A DNA stretch of 64,000 nt from Hortaea werneckii (lineage: Eukaryota; Ascomycota; Dothideomycetes; Mycosphaerellales; Teratosphaeriaceae). Shown here piece after piece: positions 10,866 to 21,778 of this stretch. A program made the translations under genes and the position numbers. Every line of letters begins with the position of its first letter. Within the stretch, counting starts at the first letter, position 1. The DNA lies in the NCBI GenBank assembly GCA_037044905.1, contig JBAOKB010000144.1, positions 1,488,001-1,552,000 on the forward strand, read 5' to 3'. The notes under the pieces are model-generated. The model was not told where the DNA came from. It saw only the letters and a program-made list of their open reading frames with translations, and did no database searches.

Positions 10866-11824
10866 CTACAGTTTCGCACTGGTCTCTTTGCTCTGTCCGT
10901 CGCCTATCCCGTTATTGACAAAACTATCAGGCACCTCTTGCCACAGCGTTGTGGATTTCGTGATGTCGCTCTCTAGTGCCTTACTCAACTTCTCCCTATT
11001 GAGACGGCGTCAGCTTCCTCGCCATCCTCAGAAGGCCTGCAAGACAACAGCGGGAACACGTACACAACATCAGTGTGCTCGGGCGCCTCCAGATGTCCCT
11101 TGAGCGCCTCGCGGTCTTTATACCGCACAATCAGTAGCAACTCCCTTGGTGCTTTGGGTCGACCGAAGATTGCGTAAGTGAGAACATCAGGTTCAGTTTC
11201 CGTGACCCAATTCACGAATGGTCTATGAAACCTCAAAATCAGCTTCAATATGTCCACTTCACCATAGCGTATCCCAAACGTGGTGTAACAACATACCGCA
11301 AGATCCCCATCAGGTCGTCAAACAACTTCTTCGCAGTCATTCGCGTAACACTAACTAACACTCCATCCTCACCTCCACGCAAGCTCGAATCCCGAGCCAG
11401 AAACCCACCAGCAGGATACCACGCTACCAGCTCCTCAGGCTTAGCATACAGATTCTCCTGCTTAACAATTTCATGATATCGCTGGAAATACACCGGGTCG
11501 TCGACTTGCGATTGCAGCGCAGCCTTTGTGGTATAGATCTCCAATCCACAGATGATAGGAAGATTCGCGATCGAGTTGGGCTTTTTTGGCTGCAATGGAG
11601 TAAAATACGACCAGGCCGTGCAGTTTGCGCGAGATGTACGGTAGTATTCGCGGGCAGATGTGCGGAGGAGATCGATGCACTGTTGCTAAGTGATTAGCGG
11701 TGCGAGGCAAGTGTAGTGTGGCGAGTCATGATGTTTTGTTTAAATGGATATTACATACACGTTCAGCCTTTTCTGAGGAAGCCGGGTGTAGGGTGCAGAG
11801 TAGCGCAATGCCGTCTTGTCCCAT
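10866..11824 (-). CDS. Dimeric alpha/beta-barrel (ABM/EthD-like) protein, four exons
   Basis: Exons are 11824-11759, 11679-11297, 11222-11064 and 10995-10866, giving 245 residues with every junction in frame. Donors are GTATGT, GTATGT and GTACGT; acceptors are CAACAG, CATAG and CAATAG, the last preceded by GCTGAC. The protein has two ferredoxin-like halves. The first starts GIALLCTLHPASSEKAERC and the second contains RELLLIVRYKDREALKGHL and then HTDVVEKL. The ending TLWQEVPDSFV is, to my memory, typical of fungal antibiotic-biosynthesis-monooxygenase-fold proteins. Such proteins are usually small cofactor-free oxygenases or of unknown activity, and I see no catalytic signature that fixes a reaction. 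Probably cytosolic. Confidence 0.75.
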
Positions 11825-12051
11825 GGTCGTCGACGTCTTTACAGCGAACCTAAGCGAAAAGTCCAGTCTTGCTGTGAATTTGGTATGCGAAGCAAGATCG
11901 GCAAACCTCCACGCCCATAAGGTCACCTACTGGTATTTACCTCGGACCCCGCACTTGCCTAACATGGAAGGTGCATTTCACCGTGAGTGCCGAGAAAACA
12001 AGCAATTGATGTCCCGATATGCAAATCTCTCATATAAGCTTTACTAGATAT

Positions 12052-12063
12052 CTACCTAGGTAG
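12052..12063. repeat. Palindrome CTACCTAGGTAG
   Basis: A perfect 12-bp palindrome lies just downstream of the F-box gene end and upstream of the ABM-like gene. It is one of at least six ACCTAGGT-centred palindromes in the window. Confidence 0.85.
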
Positions 12064-12080
12064 ACAGATCATCATTCATC

Positions 12081-14193
12081 TCAAGATGATGCCGTATTAT
12101 CCATGCCACATTTCATCAACGCATCCAAATCCACCCGCTGATAGAAGCTAATATGCCCGAAGCCCTCCCAAAATTGGGCCAGGCGATCATGGCTCACCAT
12201 GATCAACTGCGAAGGCGTGTATTGATCTGAAGATACAAGTCAGCCAATTCGCTCTCGTGAGCCCGTGTCGGGTAAGGTGTATAATTTTTTTGGACCAAGA
12301 CTTACCTGATATGAAACCCCGACCTGCAATGTGCCCAGCACTCCTTACCACCCTCGCGCCCTTGAACATTTCCTCATCACAGACGCGCACGAAGCCTTTG
12401 TGTCCAATGTCGGGGGCGATGAAGGTGTACTCGCAGCGGGGGATGTTAGGGTCACCCGTTAGTTTGATAGCTTCCAGCCGCCCAGAAGGTGCATCGTTGT
12501 AGTCAGTAAACTCGTCTGCCGGCGCTTCGGCAGCCCAGGAGGAAGATGGCTCAGCCTGAGCAGCGGAAGAAGAGGAAGCGGATTGAGACGCTTCTCCTCC
12601 AGTAAATCCATCCAGTACTTCGTGAGGCTGCAGAAGCCCTTCCGCAAACAGGAGAGCAGCGGCTCTCTCCTCCGCAGTCGCTTCGGCCTCAGCCTGGTGA
12701 GCGAGTGCAGCGAGCTGTCGAGCAGCGACGTCTCGCGGGTCCTCATCCCTTAATCTCCTTTCCGTCGGCCGGGAAGAATGACTCGCTTCATCGCCTTCGT
12801 CTTGGCTCGGTGACTCCCTTGCGCTTACCCAACTGCCTTCGCTTCCTTGGTCGCTCCCTCCGCTCTCGCGTCTTTGCATTCCATTTCCCGCTGCCTCTCC
12901 AAACCAACCCCGTAACCAATCCATCCCCTCTGGCAATGGGCGAGCGTCTTCATCGTCCGGCTGCGTGATGAGGAGAAACTCGCAACCATGACCGGAGTAA
13001 TCACCACACCAAATACCTTGCCATTCCTTGCCCGACCTCGGCATGTAGCTCTCAGGAGGCAGAGTTGCGTAGGTAGTGATGTCTTCCGGCATTCGAATAC
13101 TCAGACCGCCACGTTCAGTGCTTGGTAAGCCAGCTGCAGAGAAAGCCGGAGGAGAGCCTGGTGACGCAGAAGGGCCGTTATTTAAGCCAAGGGCTGCTGA
13201 GAGACCGTTTGGCGAATTAAATGGCAATAGTGTGGGTGTGCTGCGACGGCCAGTGTACTCCACCCACTTTCTTAAGCGGAAATTATGCTGGCTGACTTCA
13301 CTCAGTCTCGAAGGACGGTGGCCGGAGGATAGGAAGCCGGATCCGGAGTCGTTACGAGTTCTACTTTTCGCTGGCAACCGCAACGGTGGCCACAGTCGCG
13401 TTTGCTCAGTCATCGCCGCCTTAGGCAAGTTCCGGCAGAGCATGAAGGAGCTGTATAGCCCAGCATCTGCGAACGTATCCATCAGGACTTTCTTGTTGTA
13501 TCTACTGGGTGGCGCGTAGCCGCGATCGGAAGGATTGTTCTGGGGCTGGTCGCTCGTACGTGGGCTATCAACGTCAAGCTTCAGCACTGGCTGATGGAGG
13601 GACAAGGAGACGTGCGGGTTGAAGGAGTGGATGATCACTTCTCGGTCTTTCTCCCAGAAGTCGAGGGTGTGGTGACCGCGTTGGGCAACAACAGCATGCG
13701 CCTCGATGCTTCCCTTTGCAGAGTTGTAGCGAGCGATGAGAAGCTTGCCGCTCGGCTGGCTGTCGGCGAACCAGACACGGTAGCGCGGGAGGAACCAGTG
13801 TGGGTGGTGGGAGAGATAGAGATCTCGGAAGGTGTGGCATGGCGCGGGACTGCTTAGAGGCTGGTGGAGGTTGTGGCTGACAAGGGGCTGCCAAAGGGCG
13901 TCGTCGTATGCGTGACAGAGGAGGCCGTGGCATGTCTGTGCAGCGCTGCCTAGGTCGAGAGGCGAGAGATATGAGAAGATGTGTAGAAGGAGCTCGGCAG
14001 GGAGGGCTAGGAGAGGAGGCTGGTTGCCTTGTTCTTGAATTTCGGTCATGGTGTCTGATGGTAAAGGTCCAGGTGGGTACCTCAGGTCTTCTTGCACAGG
14101 GTTGGAGAGGATGTAAGGACGAGGCAGGAATGATACGGCATCTACCTGCTTATCCAGCGCGCTGACCCCAGGCTTCTCCGGCGCCTTGCGCAA
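12081..14193 (-). CDS. F-box protein, two exons
   Basis: Exon 1 is 14193-12306 and exon 2 is 12226-12081. The 79-bp intron runs from GTAAGT to CTTCAG, and the product is 677 residues. The F-box lies at residues 61-104 (LLALPAELLLHIFSYLSPLD, then the CHGLL and DALWQPL anchors). It should recruit Skp1 in an SCF ubiquitin ligase. A conserved-looking middle follows, with WFLPRYRVWFADSQPSGKL and PPSRYNKKVLMDTFADAGLY. A low-complexity acidic/Ala-rich stretch covers about residues 440-580, and the C-terminal part crosses the splice (RGFIS then DQYTPSQLIMVSHDRLAQFW). Met49 (14049) lies nearer the F-box and is a possible alternative start. The substrate is unknown. Confidence 0.85.
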
Positions 14194-16118
14194 CTTCCTC
14201 TCCCGTCACTAGCCCACGAGCCGTCTCGATGGTGAAGGCACCCGGGCCACCACCAACAGCTCCCGTCGTCGAACGTCGGCGACTCGTTCAGGAAGGTGCT
14301 AAGCTCCTCAAGCGACACTGCAGCGCCAAGTCACACGGATACCGTCCGGTACAGCGTTCGCAAAGGGCTACGGATCGCTTCTGTACAAGGACGCGATGTG
14401 ATAAGCTGCCCTCTTCCAGCGGCGACCTGCTGCTGCTGCTGCTGCTGCCGCATGTTTGCTTTCGCCCAAAGTCATCCGGTGAAGCTGCTGAGGTCCGAGA
14501 GTGCCAGTGGCCGATCGCGGAGGTAAGCTTAAGCTATGGGACGCTTGTAGCCTCCAGCATGTGGTGACGTGACGAATTGCCGAGCCGGAATGAGCCGCAC
14601 CGTCTCTCCAACTTCTCCATGCACCGGCCTCATATCAGAATAACGGTGTCATCGCCCTAGAATCATCTGCCAGAGTTTATCTTGCTCGATTGCTGAACAC
14701 GCACATTTTGGGCCGGATCGCGACGGAGGTACAGAGGAACCGGTCGGAGACGATGAAACGGTCCAAAAACAGACACTGGGTAGGATGCCGTATTGCAAAT
14801 AATGTAGCTAATCTCAGCCTTTCTGAAGCAGTTCAATCACGAGCGATTCAAATGATTGTGGTGATCGATCAAGACCCTTTATCGCCGCGCTTCTTAGACT
14901 CATCGCGGACTGCCAAGCTCCTTCGCTCAAGCTTCCATTTGTTCCCCCTTCTCCTTTTGGCCTAAGCAAGGTCATCGTTTGGTAAGAAGCACAGGGGAAA
15001 TGGCATCAAAACACCCCGGGCTGTACTCACAAGCAGATGGCAAGATAGATGAAGAGTGACCTTCGTACACGTAAAACTGCTATCAACCAGCGCTCTCGTG
15101 GTTGTGTCCAGGGCGAGGACCCTTCTTACGAGTTGATCCGGAAGTTATCAACTGGTAGTGCGCGCAGTACCGTATCCCTTGCATTGGTTTCTCAGGACAA
15201 GGATCCGCAGTGAGGGTCTCCTGTCTGCAGTCGTATGTGCAGCCTCCGCCGGACCAGATTACCAAGGTTTTGTATTCTTTGCACATGTTGGAAGCGTGCT
15301 CAAAGTTGTGAAAGGCCGATTGACGGTGTTTTCAACGGGTATGTTGGGGACAGAACCACGATGGGCATTTCGGCCTATTCACCGAAAGACCTATGTGATA
15401 AATGCACACTGCTGTATGGCTATGGGCTCGGCTTGTGTGACAATCATGCCTGTGGTTGCATGAGAGCAACAGTAAACCCAGTACGCCCACTTCTCGATCC
15501 CAATCCGCGACAGATGTCCCACACCTTCGCTTACCGTGTTTCGCTCCTCAACCATTCGCGGGCTTCACGGGCGTGACGGCCTGCACAACCACGTCATCAG
15601 AAAGTTATCCGTACAGCACAGTACTGGCCCAGTACTCACTATGCAACGCAGCTTCTATCCGATTGAGGGCATGCACAGTCTGCGAATGGCGACTAGTCCG
15701 CGTATAATTTCGACGGACAGGTCGAGCAAGTTATCCCTGGCCTTCAAATGAGCTGGCTAAATGATTGCTGTTCAAACTTACATAGATACCGAGGTAGCTA
15801 GTTGATGGAAAGGTAAAATTTATTCGCGTATAAGGTCTTGTCATTGACAGCGGCTGCCCAACAGTTGTTGCAATGGCCATGTGAAATGACTCAGACGATC
15901 ACTACCAAGAGCCGAAGATGAGACGAAAGAACTACTAGAACGACCTACTATGTAGGTACTGGTCAATCTACATGCCTTTCAGGTGCGACTCTGCAACCAG
16001 CCAATCACAACAAGAACCATAACGTTGGCATGCGGATTTACCCCGAAGTGATGCCGATGAAGACAGGAGGTCATCGAGGGCGTCTCTGGCAAACGACAGC
16101 TAGCAACATGAGCATGGG
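14194..16118. other. Long intergenic stretch
   Basis: No firm gene was found in about 1.9 kb. A (CTG)7 tract lies at 14427-14448, and a weak candidate for a small Cys-rich protein lies at 15083-15286 on the minus strand. Other open frames look random. Confidence 0.45.
15083..15286 (-). CDS. Candidate small cysteine-rich protein
   Basis: A 67-residue frame starts MCKEYKTLVIWSGGGCTYDC and carries five Cys residues, a Pro-Cys-Pro and a basic Gly-rich tail. Short fungal proteins that begin MC and space Cys residues this way are common and uncharacterised, and some are effector candidates. There is no signal peptide. The frame is open for several codons upstream of the ATG, so it could instead be an exon of a larger gene. 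The evidence is only composition and length, and I would not rely on it without transcript data. Confidence 0.25.
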   Translation of the reverse strand: MCKEYKTLVIWSGGGCTYDCRQETLTADPCPEKPMQGIRYCAHYQLITSGSTRKKGPRPGHNHESAG

Positions 16119-16218
16119 CACACAGACAGCAACTTGCCATGAATACATCGCAACTTGATGAGCAGAGACACACAGACAGCAACTCAGCATGAGTACATTG
16201 CAACTTGATGATGCTGGA
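16119..16218. repeat. 50-bp tandem duplication covering the start region of the kinase-like gene
   Basis: Two adjacent copies with period 50 begin with CACACAGACAGCAACT at 16119 and 16169, and each continues through an ATG and a CAACTTGATGA block. The second copy supplies the ATG at 16189 used by the kinase-like frame. The first copy supplies an ATG at 16139. Confidence 0.85.
16139..16192 (+). promoter_or_regulatory. Upstream ORF (17 codons) overlapping the kinase-like start codon
   Basis: An ATG in the first duplication copy opens a 17-codon frame that ends in TGA at 16190-16192. Its stop overlaps the downstream ATG at 16189 as ATGA. If the transcript starts upstream of 16139, ribosomes would meet this frame first, and the main protein would depend on leaky scanning or reinitiation. 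This is inference from sequence only. Confidence 0.5.
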
Positions 16219-16962
16219 GGCATCCAGCCGAAGTTGCTGGTTATTGGATCCTGCTCTTCCACATACCAACTCGGCCAGGTGATAATCAAAGTTCCCCGAA
16301 TTGACAAGGATGCCGAAATAACACAATGGAACGCAAAAGCTACTGCGACAGAAGCCAACGTGTATCGAATCCTCGGAACCCATAGTCGGATCGCAAATTG
16401 CATCTACATTAGTCCAACCAATGATATGATTATGCTCGAGTTCTACAGCCATGGCAACCTGAGGGACTACGTTGCAATTCATGGCCCAGCGCAGTTGATG
16501 AAATGGGCAAAACAAATGATTGAGGGTGTACAGTTCATTCATAGCAAAGGTGTCCGACACTCGGATATCAGACTCAGCCAATGGCTACTGGACTCTGGGA
16601 TTAACGCAAGACTCAGCGATTTCAATTCGTCGGGCCACGACGAATGCCCTGCCCTCGTGATACAAGGCCAGACAGCTCTTGGAGTCGAAGATCCAAGTCA
16701 TTTCATGCCTCGAGAGTATTGCGAAGACAACTCAGTTCGCTCAGACTTGTTCGCACTAGGATCGGCCTTGTACGAGATCGAACACGGCAGCAGACCGTAT
16801 GCGGACGAAGATGACGATATCATCACTCAGCGTTTTGCTCGCGGAGATTTTCCGTCGGTGTCAGATCTCACATTAGGATGTATCATCTTAGCATCATGGA
16901 GAGGCGAGTTTGACTCAGCTACACAAATGCTCGAAATGGCTAGACCAATCTGGAACTCCTAA
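16189..16962 (+). CDS. Degenerate protein kinase-like protein
   Basis: The single-exon frame encodes 257 residues. The kinase fold is recognisable: a beta3 Lys in QVIIKVPRI, an alpha-C Glu candidate (TEANVYRIL), the hinge region MLEFYSHGNLRDYV, and a catalytic loop HSDIRLSQWLL where canonical kinases have HRDxKxxN. The metal-binding DFG position reads SDFNSSG. A glycine-rich loop is not evident, and an F-helix SDLFALGSALYEI is present. The catalytic Asp is kept, but Arg, Asn and the DFG Gly are replaced. The protein is shorter than a full kinase domain with flanks. It resembles the expanded small kinase-like families of filamentous fungi. Activity is doubtful, and a pseudokinase or weak kinase is likely. 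Confidence 0.65.
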   Translation: MSTLQLDDAGGIQPKLLVIGSCSSTYQLGQVIIKVPRIDKDAEITQWNAKATATEANVYRILGTHSRIANCIYISPTNDMIMLEFYSHGNLRDYVAIHGPAQLMKWAKQMIEGVQFIHSKGVRHSDIRLSQWLLDSGINARLSDFNSSGHDECPALVIQGQTALGVEDPSHFMPREYCEDNSVRSDLFALGSALYEIEHGSRPYADEDDDIITQRFARGDFPSVSDLTLGCIILASWRGEFDSATQMLEMARPIWNS

Positions 16963-17579
16963 GATCCGGCCGAGCAGTCATAAACGGCAACGCCTGAGAG
17001 AAGATCAAATAATCGACAAAAGAGGCATTAGCTTCCAATTGTACACTAAATGGCCAGCCATGAGAGGAGATGGCAGCCAGCAGAAGAATCGTATTGCCTA
17101 GTAGCCTTGGTTGAGTTCGTCAAACGAGCCTCCCTGAGTGTTCAACACTGATACATGAGCACAACCGGCCACAGAGTGCAGGTAACAGAGGCTCCCATAT
17201 CAATCCATGCTCGCAGAATTTTTACCACTTGCTCCTGGCAAAAATTGGAATTTGTTGACGCTGGCGGCGCTTGCCGAGAAGTCGATAGACTTGAGAGAGC
17301 CGACAGAGAGGCTAGAGATACTGTAGAGAGAGAAAGATACTGCGATAAGACTCTCGACGCCAATATCCAGCCCTGAGAATGCCCTCTCTGCCGACTAGGG
17401 TGAACACCTTCGAAACAAAGCAAATTCGTCCGGGAATAACTTTGTTTGGGATTGGGAGAAGGAAAGCTGCTAAGACGGGACCCTTCACTGGCAGATGGTG
17501 GAATGAAGCGCGGCGTGTCGCACATTCCGCCTTCCACCACTCGACGTATTACTGCTGAGAGGCTGCTACCAGCCTGGTT
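16963..17579. other. Convergent intergenic region
   Basis: This lies between the 3' ends of the kinase-like gene and the C2H2 regulator. Short frames only, and no repeat or RNA gene was recognised. Confidence 0.5.
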
Positions 17580-20066
17580 TTAAATGCAGTGCCTTTCCCA
17601 AGACAGAACTACCTGCTCCATCTCTTCCGTGACACCCCAAGACTGCGAAACGCTATGGAGAAGGTTCCTGATCGAACTCAATTCATATAGCAGGTTTCGA
17701 GCGACCCATTGGTCTAATGGAACGCCGCCGCTATTTCGAAGGAACCGGGTAGTGTCTTCTGTCTGGCCAGATCCTGCCCTCTCAAACGTGCTGGTAAGAT
17801 CTGCGTCAAGTTTTTGGTGATGTAAAACTACCCTCCAGTCGACAAGTGGTGGCGTGGAAATCTTGATCAGTCCTGGTAAAGCAAAGGAGGCAAATGTGGT
17901 GGCAGCGGTGAAGAGTGCACCTGGAAGACATGTGTTGTGAATCATCCCGAGAGGTACCTCTGCTGCGAGCTTATGGATCTCGAGAGCATGTAGCAGACAT
18001 GTTCGTGCTGGTCGTCCTGAAGCCCATGCTTCTGGGTTCGCTCGCTTTGGCTCCTGTCGCTGCTGACCACCAAAGATATGTTGCGGGATGTTGTAGTGGA
18101 AGCACATCTTTCGTGCGCCGTCTGCCGTATTCACAATCAAATCCATACAAATGGCGTGCCAGCGTATTAAGCTAATTGTTCTTTCTGCTGCAGTTAAGCT
18201 TGTGCTACGCAAGAGCAGATGACGAATGGTATTCAGTGCTCTGGAGACATCCCGCTCGGGTTGCGTATCGCCACGGCTCTTCTGAGTTTTGCCTGAAACT
18301 GTCGCCGATGCCGCTATTGCTTCCAGAAGCATGGTGATGTTGAGCAGTCCGGAGACTTTTTCAAAATGAGTCGAGCAAGGCGGATCTGAAGTTACGTCGC
18401 GGTATAGCTCTTGTATCGACCTACGATCGGGCGCATGGGTGCAGTTGCTTTTCCTGGTCATGCAAAGGATCCATGCATCCGCGTGTTCTGCCGAGAAAGC
18501 TTCCTCTTTGGATGCCAAAGGCAATCGTTTTGTAGCTGCGCATGTATTTACCATGTTGCCACTGAATTGTGACACCACTCCGTCAACCACGCATAGGCCT
18601 AGGAGAACCCTGATCTGGGTTTCTCTTGCAACCCAAGATTTCCAAGCATTGGCTTTGGCCTCTGTTGGTTCGTCGGATCGAGGGATACGAGGCTCTTGAA
18701 CCTGGCCTATGTCATACATACCGCAATACTGAGCCCAGTGCATGCTCAAGCCATAGAACGTTTGGCTTGTCATGCGTAACGTATGATTCTAATGGCAGAT
18801 TGATCAGCCATCATGTCTTACTAGGATCCGCTATTACATGCTTGCCTTGGAGAACGCTGCGTAGACTTGGCTTAGCAGGGCTGCGAGCAGCAGCTCTAGG
18901 CCGCTGAATGTATCATGCTCTTTTAGTTGGCCAATCATGTCATGCCATGAAGTAGCAATTGCGGTATGCGCCAGTTTCCATAAGCGTTCGCCCTAATAAA
19001 TGAAGTTAGCACGCATTAGATCTTATGCGGTTTCATGGTCATCGTACGGTAGCTGTTGCTTCATCCGTGCCCAGGAAAAGGGACCCAAGAGCTATGGCGT
19101 TAAGCAGCAACGGCGCTGAGCATTGCCGGTAGACGAAAGTTGGACGATGGACCACCGGGAGGATCGGGTTGAATTTAGCAAAGAAGGCATGAAGACTATT
19201 GTCAAGGAACTGAGGTGTCAAATTGTACAACACTCGAGGTGAAGTCACTTGCATAATCTGGAGGACATGTCAGTCGAGAAGTACTAACCGCATGCAATGA
19301 GGACACGCAGATATTGGCATGCAATTACCTACAGTGTTAGTCAGGAGCCCATTGGTGGTCTGCACAGCACGTTGTCCATCGTCTGTAATGGCAGCGTCCT
19401 CCAACGGAGCAGGGAGAGCCTGTGCTTGAGCCACATCGAGAAAAGGCACTCCAGACTGCCCAGACATTGTATTGTCCCATGGGTCACCGTCATTACTTGT
19501 TAGGCTCTGGAAAAGATCTTCTGAGTCGGGCCACAGTAGAGAGGAACTACTCTCATCGATCGTAGCCTGTTGGCCAAGAGAGATCGAAGAAAGTCCATGC
19601 CACCGTTCAAAGTCAACTTGCCTGGCTTGCGGATCGTCTCCGGTGGGGTCGTAGGAAGTAATCTCATGTTGGACATTACGTTCGCGGGATTCACCATGTA
19701 GCTCCGGCATGGGCTCACTGTTCTGAACTGAAGGCTCTTGGCGAGCTATTGAGATTTTGCCGTGGCTTTTGACATGACGGCTCAGCACGTCTCCACGCGA
19801 GAACGCTCTACCACATAGTCCACATTTGAAAGGCTTCGAGCCCGTGTCTGCAATTGATCGACGTCAGCATGTAAAATCTAACTAATTTCCTTGCGAACAT
19901 ACGAGCTCTTTCATGTCTCTAATTTCTCCATCAGTTGAAAGCTATTCTGGACAAGACGAACATGGCACTCTACCTTGAGATGCTCCTTTTTAGTAAATTG
20001 CCTGTTACAAAAGCTGCATACGAAGGAATTCGCGGCTGATCCATGCTCAACATGCGCTGGCATCAT
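17580..20066 (-). CDS. C2H2 zinc-finger transcription factor with fungal-trans-type middle region, six exons
   Basis: Exons are 20066-19974, 19918-19903, 19847-19333, 19257-19048, 18992-18846 and 18788-17580, giving 729 residues. Two perfect C-x2-C-x12-H-x3-H fingers lie at residues 17-37 and 45-65, joined by a TGxKPF-type linker. The second exon is only 16 bp, yet it carries the first finger's RHERA and part of its last His. The rest fits the fungal regulatory domain: FFAKFNPILPVVHRPTF, an ALGSLFLG segment and a long helical C-terminus. The last intron is GC-AG (GCAAGC to CATTAG). The exon 3 donor could be GTAGGT or GTAATT four bases on with another acceptor. It lies next to a P450 and a transporter and is the likely regulator of both. 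Confidence 0.85.
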
Positions 20067-20329
20067 CCTATCGCATCTGCAGCACAGTGTTCGCTATCAG
20101 CATTCAGTCGGGCAACTTTTCCCACCTTTCCCACAGCTTGAAGTTCCCACAAGTGGAGACGCAGGGGTAATATATACTGCACCACACTGCTTGCTGTCAC
20201 TAACCTTCCCCGCATTACCCCGTGCCGAGAAGGATCACGAGGAGCCTATGCATGTAGCAAATAACCGAAAGACCCTTATCTATTGCTGTATCTCACAGTT
20301 GTACTCGCAAAGCGCCGCAAGGGCATGGA

Positions 20330-21778
20330 CTACAGCTCAAAGGCAAGCGGGCAGCTTATGATGCCCATCTCGGGCATGCGTGAGTACTCCAACTCATCCG
20401 CTACTTCAAAGCTCTTGGTATGCTTCAAAATCGAACGAATCATGATATCGAGACTCCTATAGACCGGTCAGCGCTCGGAAGCATGCGTGAAATGTCTTGA
20501 CATGAAACGTACAGTCTTGCCAGAGGCATCCCAGCACATTGGTGCCTGCCTCGCCCGAATCCCAAATGCTTTGCTATGTTCGGCCTCCCTAAGATGAATT
20601 CATCAGGTTGGTCGAAGACCTCAGGATCTCGGTTGGCGGCTGTATAACACAAAGTAATCGGCTCTTTTGGTCGTACAGTCTCGCCATGGATGTTGACTTC
20701 TCTGGACGTTGTCCTCGAAAAACCTCGATATGGGCTGTACAAGCGAATGAACTCTTCCAAGGCAGCAGAAATTTGAGACTCGTCTTCTCTGAGCTTGGTT
20801 TGAAGTCCTTTATCTTTAGCCAAATGGTTGCAAATAGAGCCGACCAGGATAGGCGGTGCTACTACGCCGACGACTAGCGATTGTCGAAGACAGCCACTGG
20901 AATCGGTCAGCACAGATACCAGAAATCAGGAAGCGTAACTTCACCTACACCAATTCTTCATCGTTGAGCGGACAGCCGTGCGCATCACGCTCTAATAGTA
21001 ATGAAGAGGCCGGGTCGTCTTCGGGGTCACGAGGGTTGACTTTGCGATCCTCGAGTAAGTCTCGGGCAATTTGATACATCTTTTGCGAGTTCACAGTGAC
21101 GACTTCCTTGTCCTGCATTCTCCATGCATTGAGCCATCGAGCTGCGGTCACGGCGAGTTCAGATGCAATACCCGGATCCAAATTGAGCCATTCCGCCTCC
21201 ATCCTGGCAACGAAATTGGCAGCAAATTCGGCACTGATGTCGCCATGCCCTCGTGACAGCAACGGAGCCAGTGCAGCTTCGGCATGTTTCGAAAGAGGAC
21301 ACTTTAGACGACGAAGTCGCGCCGGTTTCACCGTGCGCTCGAGGGCCTTGCGGAAAGGCGTATGAGCGGGTGCGTCAAAGTTCAATGGCGGTCTACGCAA
21401 GCCCCTTGGATCGCTTGGAACAACTGCTTTGACGCTGGATATGAATGTCTCTGAGTCCATGGCGGCTTGTTTGACATCTTCGTAACGGGTCAGAAGCCAG
21501 TACCCGCCGTACTGGCTTGTGTGTATGATAGGACAGTGCTTCCGTAGGAAGCGGTACTCCTCACGTATCTTGTCCGGTTGGTCGCTAATGACTGCTGCCG
21601 ACTGATCAATGTCAATAGGCTCGCTGTGAAGCGAGTCACGTCGTTGTGTCGCGCTCATACTGCTTGTTACTGCTGCTCTTTTGTTGGAAAGTTTGTTCCT
21701 TGACAGCAATGGCTCTGAATATGACTGAGTGACGAGATTGGCCTTTCTAGTGTTGAGACGTCTCAAAGGAAGGCGCAT
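20330..21778 (-). CDS. Soluble bacterial-type cytochrome P450, three exons
   Basis: Exons are 21778-20949, 20896-20513 and 20456-20330, giving 446 residues. All junctions are in frame with GTAGGT and GTACGT donors. The ExxR pair lies at about residues 325-328 (EEFIR). The heme loop FGRGRHQCAG puts the thiolate Cys at 397. A substrate-region FDAPAHTPFRKALE is of the kind seen in soluble bacterial P450s. No N-terminal membrane anchor is visible. Met41 (21658) is an equally good start and removes a basic leader. The I-helix (about residues 284-296) reads VVGVVAPP, without the usual A/G-G-x-D/E-T. It shares a divergent promoter with the transporter at 22161 and lies beside a C2H2 regulator. The reaction is unknown, and catabolic hydroxylation is inferred. 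Confidence 0.85.

Noticed and set aside
11024..11050. A 27-bp intron (GTACGT to TTGCAG) near the end of the ABM-like gene
   Set aside because: Too short for an ascomycete intron. The longer intron to CAATAG has a branch motif and restores the TLWQEVPDSFV ending.
17700..17725. tRNA-like A-box (GGTCTAATGG)
   Set aside because: No matching B-box or cloverleaf is present and it lies inside the last exon of the C2H2 regulator.
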